Positions 1 through 7,412 of a stretch of DNA of 42,797 nucleotides are shown in pieces. Every line of letters starts with the position of its first letter. Position 1 is the first letter of the stretch. The notes under the pieces were generated by a model. The model was not told where the DNA came from. It made no database searches and saw only the letters and a program-made list of their open reading frames with translations. The translations under genes and the position numbers were made by a program. This stretch comes from Bacteroidales bacterium UBA1392 (GTDB lineage: Bacteria; Bacteroidota; Bacteroidia; Bacteroidales; UBA932), in contig DBQO01000013.1 of assembly GCA_002305275.1 (NCBI GenBank), positions 1 to 42,797 of the forward strand. The letters run 5' to 3'.

Positions 1-261
1 GCCGGGAAGTTGTTTGATAAAATAGGGGTTAACCAGTTTCAAAGAAAAATATGGCTCCAATATACGCCATACAGGCATCCAATAGATACTTGTACTTTCC
101 ATACAAACCTCCGTGACCTCATATTCACTGAGTATGACAACCAACTTTTCAAGTTCAGGAGTAAGGACACCAACTTTGTCCTGAAATAAAACTCCATTTT
201 CATTGATAATGCACACAAAAACACTATCTTTGTGTACGTCAAGACCACATACTTGTCTCAT
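1..261 (-). CDS. IS110-family transposase (DEDD recombinase), N-terminal part, cut by window edge
   Basis: The minus strand from an ATG at 261 is open to base 1 and gives 87 residues beginning MRQVCGLDVHKDSVFV. The GLDVHKD motif holds the first acidic residue of the RuvC-like DEDD catalytic site of IS110 transposases, and CMESTSIYW near residue 55 holds the second; LVNPYFIKQLPG is the usual continuation. The rest, including the C-terminal Tnp_20 domain with its serine, lies outside the window. IS110 enzymes move the element by RNA-guided recombination without terminal inverted repeats. An open frame offset on the same strand (39-248) is a shadow of this gene. Whether the full copy is intact cannot be seen. 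Confidence 0.9.
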   Translation of the reverse strand, partial: MRQVCGLDVHKDSVFVCIINENGVLFQDKVGVLTPELEKLVVILSEYEVTEVCMESTSIYWMPVWRILEPYFSLKLVNPYFIKQLPG

Positions 262-480
262 GCATAAATACTTTATGAGGCGTAGACCTCTGTTAAACAA
301 TAAAATTATTGAGACAGCCTTGTGAAAGGCAAATCTCTACATAAAGATAGGTAAGTGGTCTTGATTTTTATTGCAACTGGCGTAAAAAATGAAGTTTTTT
401 ATGTAAGTTTGTTATTGGATAAAACAACTTTATCTGCTGACTGATTGTATGACACTTTGCCTTAAAAGAGACTTGCTTAA
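262..480 (-). ncRNA. Candidate IS110 non-coding end / bridge RNA region
   Basis: No gene is seen between the transposase start at 261 and the lipoprotein start at 570. In IS110-group elements the non-coding end upstream of the transposase encodes a bridge RNA that pairs with target and donor DNA. Three short hairpins can be read here: GAGG/CCTC at 277-290, GCCTT/AAGGC at 317-330 with a GTGA loop (plus-strand notation), and an A/T-rich stem at about 383-401. The assignment is by position and local structure only; the guide loops cannot be matched without the element's target site and far end. In the related IS1111 group the RNA lies downstream instead, so this could also be just a leader. Confidence 0.3.
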
Positions 481-569
481 ACATAATAAAATGCTGTTTG
501 ATTGGTACAATCTTTGTCCGGAAAAAGCTTATAAAAGCCAATACATCTCTTTAAAATGAAATTATTTGT

Positions 570-1739
570 ATGAAAAAACTTAGTTATCTGTTAGTATTGA
601 TTGTTGTCACTTTTTTGAGCGTCAATTGTTCTTCGAATATAAAAAAATTGCAACGTGGCGATTATTATAACGCCACAATGGGTGCCATTAAGACTTTACG
701 CTCAAATCCGAATAGTAAAAAATCGATAGAGGTGTTGCAACAAGCATATCCGTTGGCAATAGAAAACAGCATGCGAAAAATTCAAAATGCTTTAGATGTC
801 GATGTTGCCGGCAAGTATTCGATTATAGCAGATGAGTATTTGACTCTTAACGCTATAGCAGATGCAATCTATACCTGTCCGAAAGCAATGGAACTTTTCC
901 CGCATCCTGAGCAATATAGCAAAGAGCTGAGAGAAATCTTGCCATTGGCTTTTGAGGAATCCTATAATCAGGGCGAACGTTTATTACAGCTAAATACCCT
1001 CATAGATGCTCGTGAGGCATATTATCAGTTCTTAAATGCCGAACGCTACATGCCTGATTATAAGGATGTGAAAGAAAAAATCCAAGTTGCATTATATGCA
1101 GCTACGCTCAAAGTGGTAGTACAAAAACCTATTACACCCAAACGTTATCAACTTTCTGCCGATTTCTTCTACGATAATCTGATGGCACAGATGAGTAAAA
1201 TAACAGCCAATCAATTTGTCCGTTTCTATACTTACGGGGAAGCAAAAGAGGAAGGCTTAGAGCAACCTGACCAATATTTAGTGCTTAGTTTTGAAGACTT
1301 TACAGTAGGGAATTTACGTGAAACTGCAAATAATTCGGAAATTTCCCGTGATAGTGTATTGGTGGGAACAACTACCGTGAATGGAGAAAAACAAAATGTG
1401 TATGGAACAGTTAAGGCAAAATTGACTGTTTATACTAGGGAAGTTATTTCAGAAGGAATCCTTTCGGCAAAAATAATTAATGCTTATAATAACAAAGTAG
1501 AAGAGAGTCGCAATTTCCCGGGTAGATTTGTATGGGTAAATGAATGGGCCAGTTATCAAGGAGATGAACGCGCGTTGACAAATAAACAACTTAAAATGAC
1601 AGAAACAAAACCCATTATGCCTCCTCCGGAACAAGATTTATTTATTGAATTTACAAGACCGATATTTGATCAGGCTGTAGGTTTTGCAAGAAACTATTAT
1701 TCAAGTATCACTCTGCCGTTGCCAAGTCGCTTGCATTAA
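570..1739 (+). CDS. Putative lipoprotein of unknown function
   Basis: 389 residues. The N-terminus has two lysines, a hydrophobic stretch and a lipobox ending in SVNC at about residue 20, so the mature protein should be an acylated lipoprotein. Residues 28-180 look helical with TPR-like spacing (repeated alanine and tyrosine positions such as DYYNATMGAIKTLRSN and DAREAYYQFLNAERY); the C-terminal half looks more beta-rich. I do not recognise a named family, although similar proteins occur in Bacteroidales. It stands alone on its strand: the IS110 end lies upstream and a convergent tRNA downstream, sharing the hairpin at 1831-1860. No TAnnTTTG promoter is evident, and the nearby IS may have altered its upstream region. 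Confidence 0.75.
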   Translation: MKKLSYLLVLIVVTFLSVNCSSNIKKLQRGDYYNATMGAIKTLRSNPNSKKSIEVLQQAYPLAIENSMRKIQNALDVDVAGKYSIIADEYLTLNAIADAIYTCPKAMELFPHPEQYSKELREILPLAFEESYNQGERLLQLNTLIDAREAYYQFLNAERYMPDYKDVKEKIQVALYAATLKVVVQKPITPKRYQLSADFFYDNLMAQMSKITANQFVRFYTYGEAKEEGLEQPDQYLVLSFEDFTVGNLRETANNSEISRDSVLVGTTTVNGEKQNVYGTVKAKLTVYTREVISEGILSAKIINAYNNKVEESRNFPGRFVWVNEWASYQGDERALTNKQLKMTETKPIMPPPEQDLFIEFTRPIFDQAVGFARNYYSSITLPLPSRLH

Positions 1740-1830
1740 ATGGAGTAATTTTCAAACAGAATTGAAAATAATTGTATTTATTGAAAATATTAAACTCTGA
1801 TTGAAAAAACACTAGGGGTGTTTAAAACAA

Positions 1831-1860
1831 AAAAAAGCGACTTTTTTAAGTCGCTTTTTT
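1831..1860. terminator. Bidirectional terminator between lipoprotein gene and tRNA-Asp
   Basis: AAGCGACTT pairs with AAGTCGCTT around a short T loop, and the stem is flanked by A tracts on the left and T tracts on the right, so it can end transcription from either strand. It lies one base beyond the tRNA 3' end and 91 bases beyond the lipoprotein stop. Confidence 0.8.
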
Positions 1861-1861
1861 G

Positions 1862-1935
1862 CGGTGCGGACGGGACTCGAACCCGCGACCCCCGGCGTGA
1901 CAGGCCGATATTCTAACCAACTGAACTACCGCACC
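1862..1935 (-). tRNA. tRNA-Asp (anticodon GTC)
   Basis: 74 bases on the minus strand. The acceptor stem GGTGCGG pairs with CCGCACC, followed by discriminator G (base 1862). The D arm reads TAGTTCAGTTGGTTAGAATA, the anticodon stem-loop is TCGGC-CTGTCAC-GCCGG with anticodon GTC at 1899-1901, and the T arm contains GGTTCGAGTCC. The CCA end is not encoded, as is common in Bacteroidota. Confidence 0.97.
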
Positions 1936-1974
1936 TTTGAGTCGTAAGTATTTAACTTTTCCCGTTAGGGACTG

Positions 1975-2004
1975 CAAATATAGATACTTTTTCTAAACCG
2001 GCAA
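1975..2004 (-). promoter_or_regulatory. Promoter of tRNA-Asp
   Basis: On the minus strand TTG (2002-2004) is followed after 19 bases by TATATTTG (1975-1982), a perfect Bacteroidota -33/-7 pair. The predicted start is about 35 bases before the tRNA, giving the tRNA its own transcript separate from rsmD, which ends at 2012. Confidence 0.7.
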
Positions 2005-2011
2005 AAATAAA

Positions 2012-2548
2012 TCACACTTTTTTGAAAAAAGTAAAATGTACATTACCGTAGCGTTTTTCTTTGACAAAATAGGGGTGCTCCTTAAAGCTCAAATCATTTG
2101 GATGCTCAAGTATTAGGTAGCCGTTATCAGCCAATATATTATGCTCAATAACCCTGTCAGGAATCGTTTCAAGACCTTCAATTTGATAGGGAGGATCGGC
2201 AAATACTATGTCAAATTTCCTAGTACAGATATTAATGAAGTCAAACACATTATGACGAACAACAATTAGGGAGGAAAGCCCCAATTTTCCTGCTGTTTTT
2301 CTTATGAAATCGGCTTGCATAGGATTCATTTCGACAGCAACTATTTCTTTGCACCCTCGTGATGCAAATTCAAATGATATACTTCCTGTACCGGCAAAAA
2401 GATCTAAGACAGCTATATCTTCAAACTCAATCTTATTAGTCAGTACATTGAACAATCCCTCTTTTGCAAAATCAGTCGTAGGACGTGCTTTTAAGCCCGC
2501 AGGTGGGATTATGCTCTTGCCTTTGAGTGACCCTCCGATTATACGCAT
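2012..2548 (-). CDS. rsmD: 16S rRNA (guanine(966)-N(2))-methyltransferase RsmD
   Basis: 178 residues, the usual length. It begins MRIIGGSLKGKSI and has the SAM-binding motif LDLFAGTGSISFEFASRG around residues 48-65, a VEMNP acidic loop, and the catalytic ADPPY motif near residue 117. The family uses S-adenosylmethionine to methylate one guanine of 16S rRNA during small-subunit assembly. It is the last gene of a three-gene minus-strand set, 17 bases after the DUF3822 gene. The identification is firm; the physiological link to its two upstream neighbours is only positional. Confidence 0.93.
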   Translation of the reverse strand: MRIIGGSLKGKSIIPPAGLKARPTTDFAKEGLFNVLTNKIEFEDIAVLDLFAGTGSISFEFASRGCKEIVAVEMNPMQADFIRKTAGKLGLSSLIVVRHNVFDFINICTRKFDIVFADPPYQIEGLETIPDRVIEHNILADNGYLILEHPNDLSFKEHPYFVKEKRYGNVHFTFFKKV

Positions 2549-2565
2549 AAAATCAACCGATTTGG

Positions 2566-3030
2566 TTAGACAAACTCCACAGAGCGGAAATGTTTGAACA
2601 TCTCCTCAGTTAGAGCTGAAGGGATTTCACCGTGAAAATGTATTGTAGTCACCCTCGGATTGATCTGGAACTCTCGCAGAGCGGCGAAAATAAAATATTG
2701 TGCAGTAACAATGTCAGCTGCAGGATAGGCATTTGCGAGAAGCAATTTTTCTCCTTCTGCCAGTACTATGTATAAATAATTTGAGTCAAGTGCGGCAACA
2801 AGTCGGTTATGTGCGGAAATTGAGGGAGCAAAGCGCAAAAGCTCAGTTATAGGTGGCTCCGAAGGGCTTTTGTTGTCCCTTTGCCGAGCATAAACAAGAA
2901 CTGCCTTGTAATCAGGCAGTTCTATGTGTTGCACTATATCCGTATCTTTGAGCGGTACTACTTCGGATAAGATTCTGTATGCATCTTCCGATGAAAAGAA
3001 TTCGGAAGGTACCAGAGTAAATCCTACCAC
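2566..3030 (-). CDS. DUF3822 family protein, short form
   Basis: 154 residues starting at GTG (3028-3030), which shares one base with the TAG stop of the upstream gene, so translation is probably coupled. MVGFTLVPSEFF through the C-terminal HFRSVEFV matches the second half of DUF3822 proteins, which in Bacteroides are about 260-280 residues with an additional N-terminal lobe. An in-frame stop lies four codons before the GTG, so the missing lobe cannot be recovered upstream; that DNA encodes another protein. Function is unknown. In Bacteroidales this family is commonly found just before rsmD, as here. Confidence 0.7.
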   Translation of the reverse strand: MVGFTLVPSEFFSSEDAYRILSEVVPLKDTDIVQHIELPDYKAVLVYARQRDNKSPSEPPITELLRFAPSISAHNRLVAALDSNYLYIVLAEGEKLLLANAYPAADIVTAQYFIFAALREFQINPRVTTIHFHGEIPSALTEEMFKHFRSVEFV

Positions 3031-3638
3031 TACTCCCAGTTACCCGCGTTGTTGTTGGGGTTCTCAATGCTGCCTACCATTAGGCCGGGATAACGCTCGG
3101 TGTCCTCTCTTTCAGCAACGAGGTTGATAATCATCTGACGATCCATCTCCTTAAGAAGGGAGGTGTACGGCATTTTAGCCTCAAACAGAGGAACGTTCAC
3201 ACCGGATACTACTTTAACGATGGCACTCATAATAACGGTGTCACCGTGAGAGAACGGGATGTACCTTAGTGAGTCAACGCAGAAATCTGTGCGCGTGGTA
3301 AAAAGGGTATCCCTTACAGAGATTTCAATGTTTTCACGTCTTACGAGCTTCTTCGCCACGGCAATAGAGTCGTCCATCGAACCAATTTGCCTTACAATAG
3401 TAATCTTACCGTTTTTATAAAAATCAACTAGAGTGTCCATTACCGGTGCGTAATAGCCAAATGCTGATTTAAATGTGCTCTGAAGCTCACGTAGGTCCTT
3501 GAGGCGTTGGATGGCGACTTCCTGACGGGCGTCTCTTTCTTTATTGAACTTCAAGGGCTCGGTGATACTCCTAACAATAAGTACTGCAAGAATAACAATC
3601 ACTAAAGGGAGGATGAAATAGGTGAATAGTTTTTTCAT
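3030..3638 (-). CDS. Membrane-anchored protein of unknown function in the rsmD operon
   Basis: 202 residues. An N-terminal hydrophobic segment (residues 5-24, FTYFILPLVIVILAVLIVRS) should anchor it in the inner membrane; it is followed by a charged, probably coiled segment (about 30-60) and a mixed soluble domain that would face the periplasm. The arrangement recalls small pseudopilin- or PilO-like membrane proteins, but no family can be named with confidence. It is the first gene of the set with DUF3822 and rsmD, and has a clear promoter 66 bases upstream. Confidence 0.75.
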   Translation of the reverse strand: MKKLFTYFILPLVIVILAVLIVRSITEPLKFNKERDARQEVAIQRLKDLRELQSTFKSAFGYYAPVMDTLVDFYKNGKITIVRQIGSMDDSIAVAKKLVRRENIEISVRDTLFTTRTDFCVDSLRYIPFSHGDTVIMSAIVKVVSGVNVPLFEAKMPYTSLLKEMDRQMIINLVAEREDTERYPGLMVGSIENPNNNAGNWE

Positions 3639-3703
3639 TTTATAATTTTAATTAAATAATATTGTCCTTTGTGAGTCTCATAAAAAAGTTCTATTTTGAC
3701 TTA

Positions 3704-3734
3704 CAAAAGTAAAAATAATATTTAGTACTTGCAA
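3704..3734 (-). promoter_or_regulatory. Promoter of the membrane protein-DUF3822-rsmD operon
   Basis: On the minus strand TTG (3732-3734), 20 bases, then TACTTTTG (3704-3711): a full match to the Bacteroidota housekeeping promoter pattern. It faces away from the nrnA promoter in the same 133-base gap. Confidence 0.7.
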
Positions 3735-3750
3735 TATATTTTTAATTTTG
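3721..3750 (+). promoter_or_regulatory. Probable promoter of nrnA
   Basis: TAATTTTG at 3743-3750 fits the -7 pattern TAnnTTTG. The -33 position has TTTA (from 3721) rather than TTG, 19 bases away. The GTG start of nrnA lies 21 bases after the box, preceded by the A/G-rich AAGAGAAAAG. Confidence 0.5.
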
Positions 3751-3771
3751 CAACTATAAAAAGAGAAAAGA

Positions 3772-4809
3772 GTGAAAAAAAGATTTGATACTACACTTCT
3801 TGAGGAGTTGCTGGCAGCATCCGTTAGGCCTCTCTTGATGGGTCACTTCAATCCGGATGGAGACTCGGTGGGTGCCCTCATGGCCATGAGTCATTACCTG
3901 ATATCGAGGGGTATGTACCCTTCGGCAGTTTTACCAAGTCATTATCCCGAGTATCTAGCTTTCCTCATCGGGGAAGAGACCCCACTCACAATTCATTCGC
4001 AAGAGGATGATAATGCTAGGGATTTGATTGCCTCTGCTGATCTGTTGATCTGCTTCGATTTTAACCGCTTAAGTCGCACAGAACAGTTGGAGGATGATAT
4101 ATTGGCCAGTGAGGCTCCCAAGGTGCTCATAGACCACCATCCTCACCCTGAGGTTGAGCATTTTGACCTTGTTTATTCCGATACGGAGCTCTCTTCATCC
4201 TGTGAATTGTTATTCTGGATACTAATGAGTATGAGCGATATTCAGGGAGATCCGTCGCGACTTACTCTAAAGTGCTCAGAGTCGCTATATGTCGGTATGA
4301 TGACCGATACCAACAATTTCTACAACTCCGTAATCGCATCTACTTTTGAAATGGCCTCGCTGCTTACCGGTGTCGGAGTGGATAAAACGAAGCTTCAGGA
4401 GGCTGTTTATAATAACTATTCTGCTGATAGAATGCGCCTGATGGGACACCTCCTGAAAGATTGTCTCCACATTATTGGAGATTGTGGTGTTGCCTACCTG
4501 CTCCTTAGCGCCGAGGATAAGAGGTTATATAATTTTGCAATAGGAGACTCTGAAGGGTTCGTCAATTTACCGCTCTCCATCAAGGGTATTAGGATTAGTG
4601 CTCTTTTCTCGGAGCTGGACAACGGTCAGGATAAATATATCCGTGTATCACTACGTTCGAAGGGGGATTTGGATGTGAACCGTTTCGCTTCTCTTTATTG
4701 CAATGGTGGCGGCCATATCAATGCAGCGGGCGGAAGACTCTATATGCCGTTTGAAGAGGTTGCCTCATATATAGAAAAAAGTTTTAGAGAATACCTCAAA
4801 ATTGGTTGA
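3772..4809 (+). CDS. nrnA: DHH-family phosphoesterase, NrnA-like (oligoribonuclease / pAp phosphatase)
   Basis: 345 residues from a GTG start. The DHH domain shows GHFNPDGDSVGALMA (H25, D29, D31), CFDFNRL (D96) and the diagnostic DHH at residues 121-123; the DHHA1 domain ends with GGGHINAAGG, the glycine-rich substrate-binding motif. NrnA enzymes degrade very short RNA oligomers and dephosphorylate 3'-phosphoadenosine 5'-phosphate, using Mn2+ bound by the Asp and His residues. The gene is followed after 28 bases by two FKBP-like lipoprotein genes on the same strand. The family is certain; which substrate dominates cannot be read from sequence. Confidence 0.9.
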   Translation: MKKRFDTTLLEELLAASVRPLLMGHFNPDGDSVGALMAMSHYLISRGMYPSAVLPSHYPEYLAFLIGEETPLTIHSQEDDNARDLIASADLLICFDFNRLSRTEQLEDDILASEAPKVLIDHHPHPEVEHFDLVYSDTELSSSCELLFWILMSMSDIQGDPSRLTLKCSESLYVGMMTDTNNFYNSVIASTFEMASLLTGVGVDKTKLQEAVYNNYSADRMRLMGHLLKDCLHIIGDCGVAYLLLSAEDKRLYNFAIGDSEGFVNLPLSIKGIRISALFSELDNGQDKYIRVSLRSKGDLDVNRFASLYCNGGGHINAAGGRLYMPFEEVASYIEKSFREYLKIG

Positions 4810-4833
4810 GGCACATCTTTTGTATTATATTTG
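4802..4833 (+). promoter_or_regulatory. Possible promoter of the first FKBP lipoprotein gene, abutting its start codon
   Basis: TTG (4802-4804), 21 bases, TATATTTG (4826-4833). Only four bases separate the box from the ATG at 4838, so a transcript would start at or very near the start codon. The -33 element lies in the last codons of nrnA. Read-through from nrnA would also supply the gene. Confidence 0.45.
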
Positions 4834-4837
4834 TAAA

Positions 4838-5317
4838 ATGTTTCGGAATTTCAGGCTTATATCGGTGGCTATTTTAATGCTTTTCGCAACGGTTTCCTGC
4901 CAAGGCGAAAAGTTGCTCATGCTCACCAATCAGGAGGAGCAGATTGACCGCTACGTAAAGAAAGAATTTCCCAACAACGAAGTCCTTCGTCTGGAAGGAG
5001 CCAACCGTGTTATAATTACACCGGGCATTGGACCTAAGGCTGCTGCAGGAGACTCAGTATGGTTTTTTTACGAAGCCTATATTTTCTCAGGCAGTCCCGC
5101 AGGTATGTTCTGGCGTGATAGTGCCAACGTGATGTTGGGATCTCCATATTTGGTGGAGGGACTCAACCGTGGTATTGAGGGAATGTCTCTGGGCGAACAT
5201 TCCATCATTCTCTTTTCCGCAAAATATGGTTTCTATGACCAAAACAATGGATTAGTGCCCTCGATGTCTGCCCTGATGTACAATGTCTTGTTGACAGGTA
5301 TAAAGAAAAACAAATGA
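4838..5317 (+). CDS. FKBP-type peptidyl-prolyl isomerase-like lipoprotein
   Basis: 159 residues when started at ATG 4838; an upstream extension to 4802 is open but would put residues before the signal peptide. MFRNFRLISVAILMLFATVSC is a signal peptide with lipobox and acylated cysteine. The rest is one FKBP-like domain: GDSVWFFYEAYIFSG, then LVEGLNRGIEGMSLGEH, then YGFYD and a C-terminal LMYNVLLTGI strand follow the order of FKBP core strands. Aromatic active-site positions are only partly kept, so isomerase activity is uncertain; a folding or structural role at the envelope is likely. Its TGA overlaps the next gene's ATG (ATGA). Confidence 0.75.
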   Translation: MFRNFRLISVAILMLFATVSCQGEKLLMLTNQEEQIDRYVKKEFPNNEVLRLEGANRVIITPGIGPKAAAGDSVWFFYEAYIFSGSPAGMFWRDSANVMLGSPYLVEGLNRGIEGMSLGEHSIILFSAKYGFYDQNNGLVPSMSALMYNVLLTGIKKNK

Positions 5318-6327
5318 TAATTAAAGGTTATATGTTAAGATACGGATTACTGCTTTTAACTCTGGCTATAGTTGGCATGCTCTCTCTCATATCTTGTGCA
5401 AAAGAGGTGGGAGAGACAAATGAGCAGATGCAAGCACGTGTGCTGGACTCGTGGATAAAGGTTAAACATCCCGGCTCTGAAAAGACCCCCTCAGGATTAT
5501 ATATCATTGATTTTTCTGAAGGCAACGGCCGCAATGTGACTGATAGCTCTTATGTTTTTGTAAAATATACCGTTAAGGAGCTTTCCGGCAACATTCTGGC
5601 TACCAATGATCGGGCACTTTCCGAGCAGTTGGGACAATTTGCCCACTCCAGGCATTACGGCTACAATATCTGGAGGGTGGACCAGGATGCGCTTTATGCC
5701 GGTGTTGAAGAGATTCTAAAAAGGATGAGGGTAGGAGGTAGGGCTACTGTGGCATTCACTCCGGCACTTGCCACCGTATCTGTTTCTCTCTATTCTCTCT
5801 TTTCTTCCCTTGAAAGTACAGCGCCTTTTATATTTGAACTGGAACTTGTCGATTGTGTAAATGACATTTATACTGACTATGAGGAGCCTATGCTTAAGTT
5901 GTATAGTGAGAAATATTACGGAGGTCTGGACACAATAAAGCGGGGTTTCTATTTCGCTAAAATCAAAGAAGCTCCTGCTGCAGATTCCATCGTAGCAGAT
6001 GCGCAAATCAAGATTCGCTATATCGGGCATATGCTTGACGGGGTTGTTTTCGATACCAATATTCAGGATACTGCGAAACGTTACCGCATCTATGATTCCG
6101 AGAAATCATACGAGGCAATGGATATCACATTCAAGAGTAATATCGCAGATTTTAAAAAATCAAACAGTATAATTGAGGGCTTTGCCGAAGCCATTATGCG
6201 CATGCGATATGGAGAGAAGGCTGTGGCTTTTTTCTGGTCCCAGGCAGGATATGGAGCCGGTGGAAGCTCTCCCTCAATTCCGGAATACACTCCTCTCTGT
6301 TTTGTAATAGAAGTAAAGGAAAAATAG
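5314..6327 (+). CDS. Lipoprotein with two FKBP-like domains
   Basis: 337 residues. The hydrophobic segment YGLLLLTLAIVGMLSLISC ends in a lipobox cysteine at about residue 28; the true start is either ATG 5314 or ATG 5332. A first, degenerate FKBP-like domain spans about residues 60-180 (VEEILKRMRVGGRATVAF), and a better-kept second one about 215-336 (IRYIGHMLDGVVFDTN, IIEGFAEAIMRMRYGEKA, QAGYGAG, PLCFVIEV). It overlaps the preceding FKBP lipoprotein gene by four bases, so the two are translated together and probably work at the same site, anchored to a membrane. Three FKBP-like domains in tandem genes, one worn down, suggests duplication. Confidence 0.75.
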   Translation: MIIKGYMLRYGLLLLTLAIVGMLSLISCAKEVGETNEQMQARVLDSWIKVKHPGSEKTPSGLYIIDFSEGNGRNVTDSSYVFVKYTVKELSGNILATNDRALSEQLGQFAHSRHYGYNIWRVDQDALYAGVEEILKRMRVGGRATVAFTPALATVSVSLYSLFSSLESTAPFIFELELVDCVNDIYTDYEEPMLKLYSEKYYGGLDTIKRGFYFAKIKEAPAADSIVADAQIKIRYIGHMLDGVVFDTNIQDTAKRYRIYDSEKSYEAMDITFKSNIADFKKSNSIIEGFAEAIMRMRYGEKAVAFFWSQAGYGAGGSSPSIPEYTPLCFVIEVKEK

Positions 6328-6328
6328 A

Positions 6329-6378
6329 TAGAGTGTGTAGTGTGACTCGGAACTTGAAACTCAGAACTAATAACTAAA
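6329..6378. repeat. Degenerate heptanucleotide repeat between FKBP lipoprotein gene and fba
   Basis: Starts two bases after the stop codon. A TAGTGTG-type part (6329-6344) is followed by four in-register AACTNNN units at 6351-6378 (AACTTGA, AACTCAG, AACTAAT, AACTAAA). The last unit runs into the A tract of the fba terminator. The same repeat family occurs at 33752-33883 and 39596-39827. Confidence 0.7.
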
Positions 6379-6402
6379 AAACGGGGAAGATCCCCGTTTT
6401 TT
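6376..6402. terminator. Terminator of fba (probably bidirectional)
   Basis: ACGGGGA (6381-6387) pairs with TCCCCGT (6391-6397) around an AGA loop, with an A tract on the left and a T tract on the right. It lies one base beyond the fba stop and 48 bases after the convergent FKBP gene. Confidence 0.85.
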
Positions 6403-6403
6403 C

Positions 6404-7366
6404 TTATGCTTTGTCGTTGCTGCCCAGCACATTTATCACCTTGTGCTTGTAAAGCTCTTTTAGTTTGTCACGTGCCGGTCCCAGATATTTACGGGGATCA
6501 AACTCCTCAGGTTTCTCAGCAAATACCTTTCTTACTGCAGCAGTCATGGCCAGACGGCCATCGCTATCAATATTGATTTTGCAGACGGCAGACTTTGCGG
6601 CTGCCCGAAGCTGCTCTTCCGGGATACCGATGGAGTCTTTTAGAGCTCCGCCATACTTGTTGATCTCAGCGACAATATCCTGAGGAACGCTTGATGAGCC
6701 ATGAAGTACAATAGGGAAACCGGGGAGGCGCTTTTCAATCTCGTAAAGGATATCGAGGCGTATTTCAGGTTTTTGACCAGGTTTGAATTTGAATGCTCCG
6801 TGTGATGTGCCGATGGAAATTGCAAGAGAGTCGACTCCTGTCTTGCTCACAAAGTCTTGAACCTCTTCCGGTCTGGTATAGGTGTGTTGTTCAGCAGAAA
6901 CTTCATCTTCCACTCCGGCAAGAACACCGAGTTCACCTTCAACGGTTACATCATGCTTGTGGGCATATTCCACAACTTTCTTGGTCAGAGCTACATTCTC
7001 ATCATATGGCAGATGCGATCCGTCTATCATAACAGAGGAAAAACCGAAGTCAATACATGACTTACAGAGTTCAAAAGAGTCACCATGGTCGAGATGAAGT
7101 ACGATGGGAATATTATATCCCAACTCCTTTGCATATTCTACGGCACCCTGTGCCATATACCTGAGAAGTGTCTGATTTGCGTACTTGCGTGCACCACTCG
7201 AAACCTGGAGGATAACCGGAGACTTGGTCTCCACGCAGGCCTGAATGATGGCCTGTAATTGCTCCATATTGTTGAAGTTGAATGCGGGGATGGCATAACC
7301 ACCTTTCATTGCCTTTGCAAATATCTCTCTGGAATTTACAAGGCCTAAATCTTTATAAGAAATCAT
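6404..7366 (-). CDS. fba: Class II fructose-bisphosphate aldolase
   Basis: 320 residues. The TIM-barrel class II aldolase signatures are clear: YAIPAFNFNNMEQLQAII near the N-terminus, VLHLDHGDSFELCKSCI (catalytic Asp and Zn-binding His), SVMIDGSHLPYDEN, VEGELGVLAG, LAISIGTSHGAFKF with a metal-binding His, and VLHGSSSVP. The enzyme cleaves fructose 1,6-bisphosphate to dihydroxyacetone phosphate and glyceraldehyde 3-phosphate with a Zn2+ cofactor. The gene stands alone, divergent from the gmk-nadD fusion, with its own terminator. Some members act on tagatose bisphosphate; fructose bisphosphate is the more likely substrate for an isolated housekeeping copy. Confidence 0.9.
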   Translation of the reverse strand: MISYKDLGLVNSREIFAKAMKGGYAIPAFNFNNMEQLQAIIQACVETKSPVILQVSSGARKYANQTLLRYMAQGAVEYAKELGYNIPIVLHLDHGDSFELCKSCIDFGFSSVMIDGSHLPYDENVALTKKVVEYAHKHDVTVEGELGVLAGVEDEVSAEQHTYTRPEEVQDFVSKTGVDSLAISIGTSHGAFKFKPGQKPEIRLDILYEIEKRLPGFPIVLHGSSSVPQDIVAEINKYGGALKDSIGIPEEQLRAAAKSAVCKINIDSDGRLAMTAAVRKVFAEKPEEFDPRKYLGPARDKLKELYKHKVINVLGSNDKA

Positions 7367-7412
7367 ATTATTTAAACTATTATCGGTTCAGTTGTTTTAT
7401 AAATAAACCTCA

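Larger units (their letters stand above)
1..480 (-). mobile_element. IS110-family insertion sequence, 5' portion
   Basis: Transposase start plus a roughly 200-base non-coding end upstream of it, as is usual for this family. The outer boundary is not defined by inverted repeats or a target duplication, so 480 is a guess: it lies somewhere between about 420 and the lipoprotein gene at 570. The other end of the element is outside the window. Confidence 0.5.

Noticed and set aside
39..248. 69-codon frame on the minus strand at the left edge
   Set aside because: Out of frame with the IS110 transposase, which explains the same DNA with clear catalytic motifs.
1806..1824. Small hairpin (AAACAC/GTGTTT) as a separate terminator of the lipoprotein gene
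   Set aside because: The stem has six weak pairs and no T tract; the stronger hairpin at 1831-1860 serves both strands.
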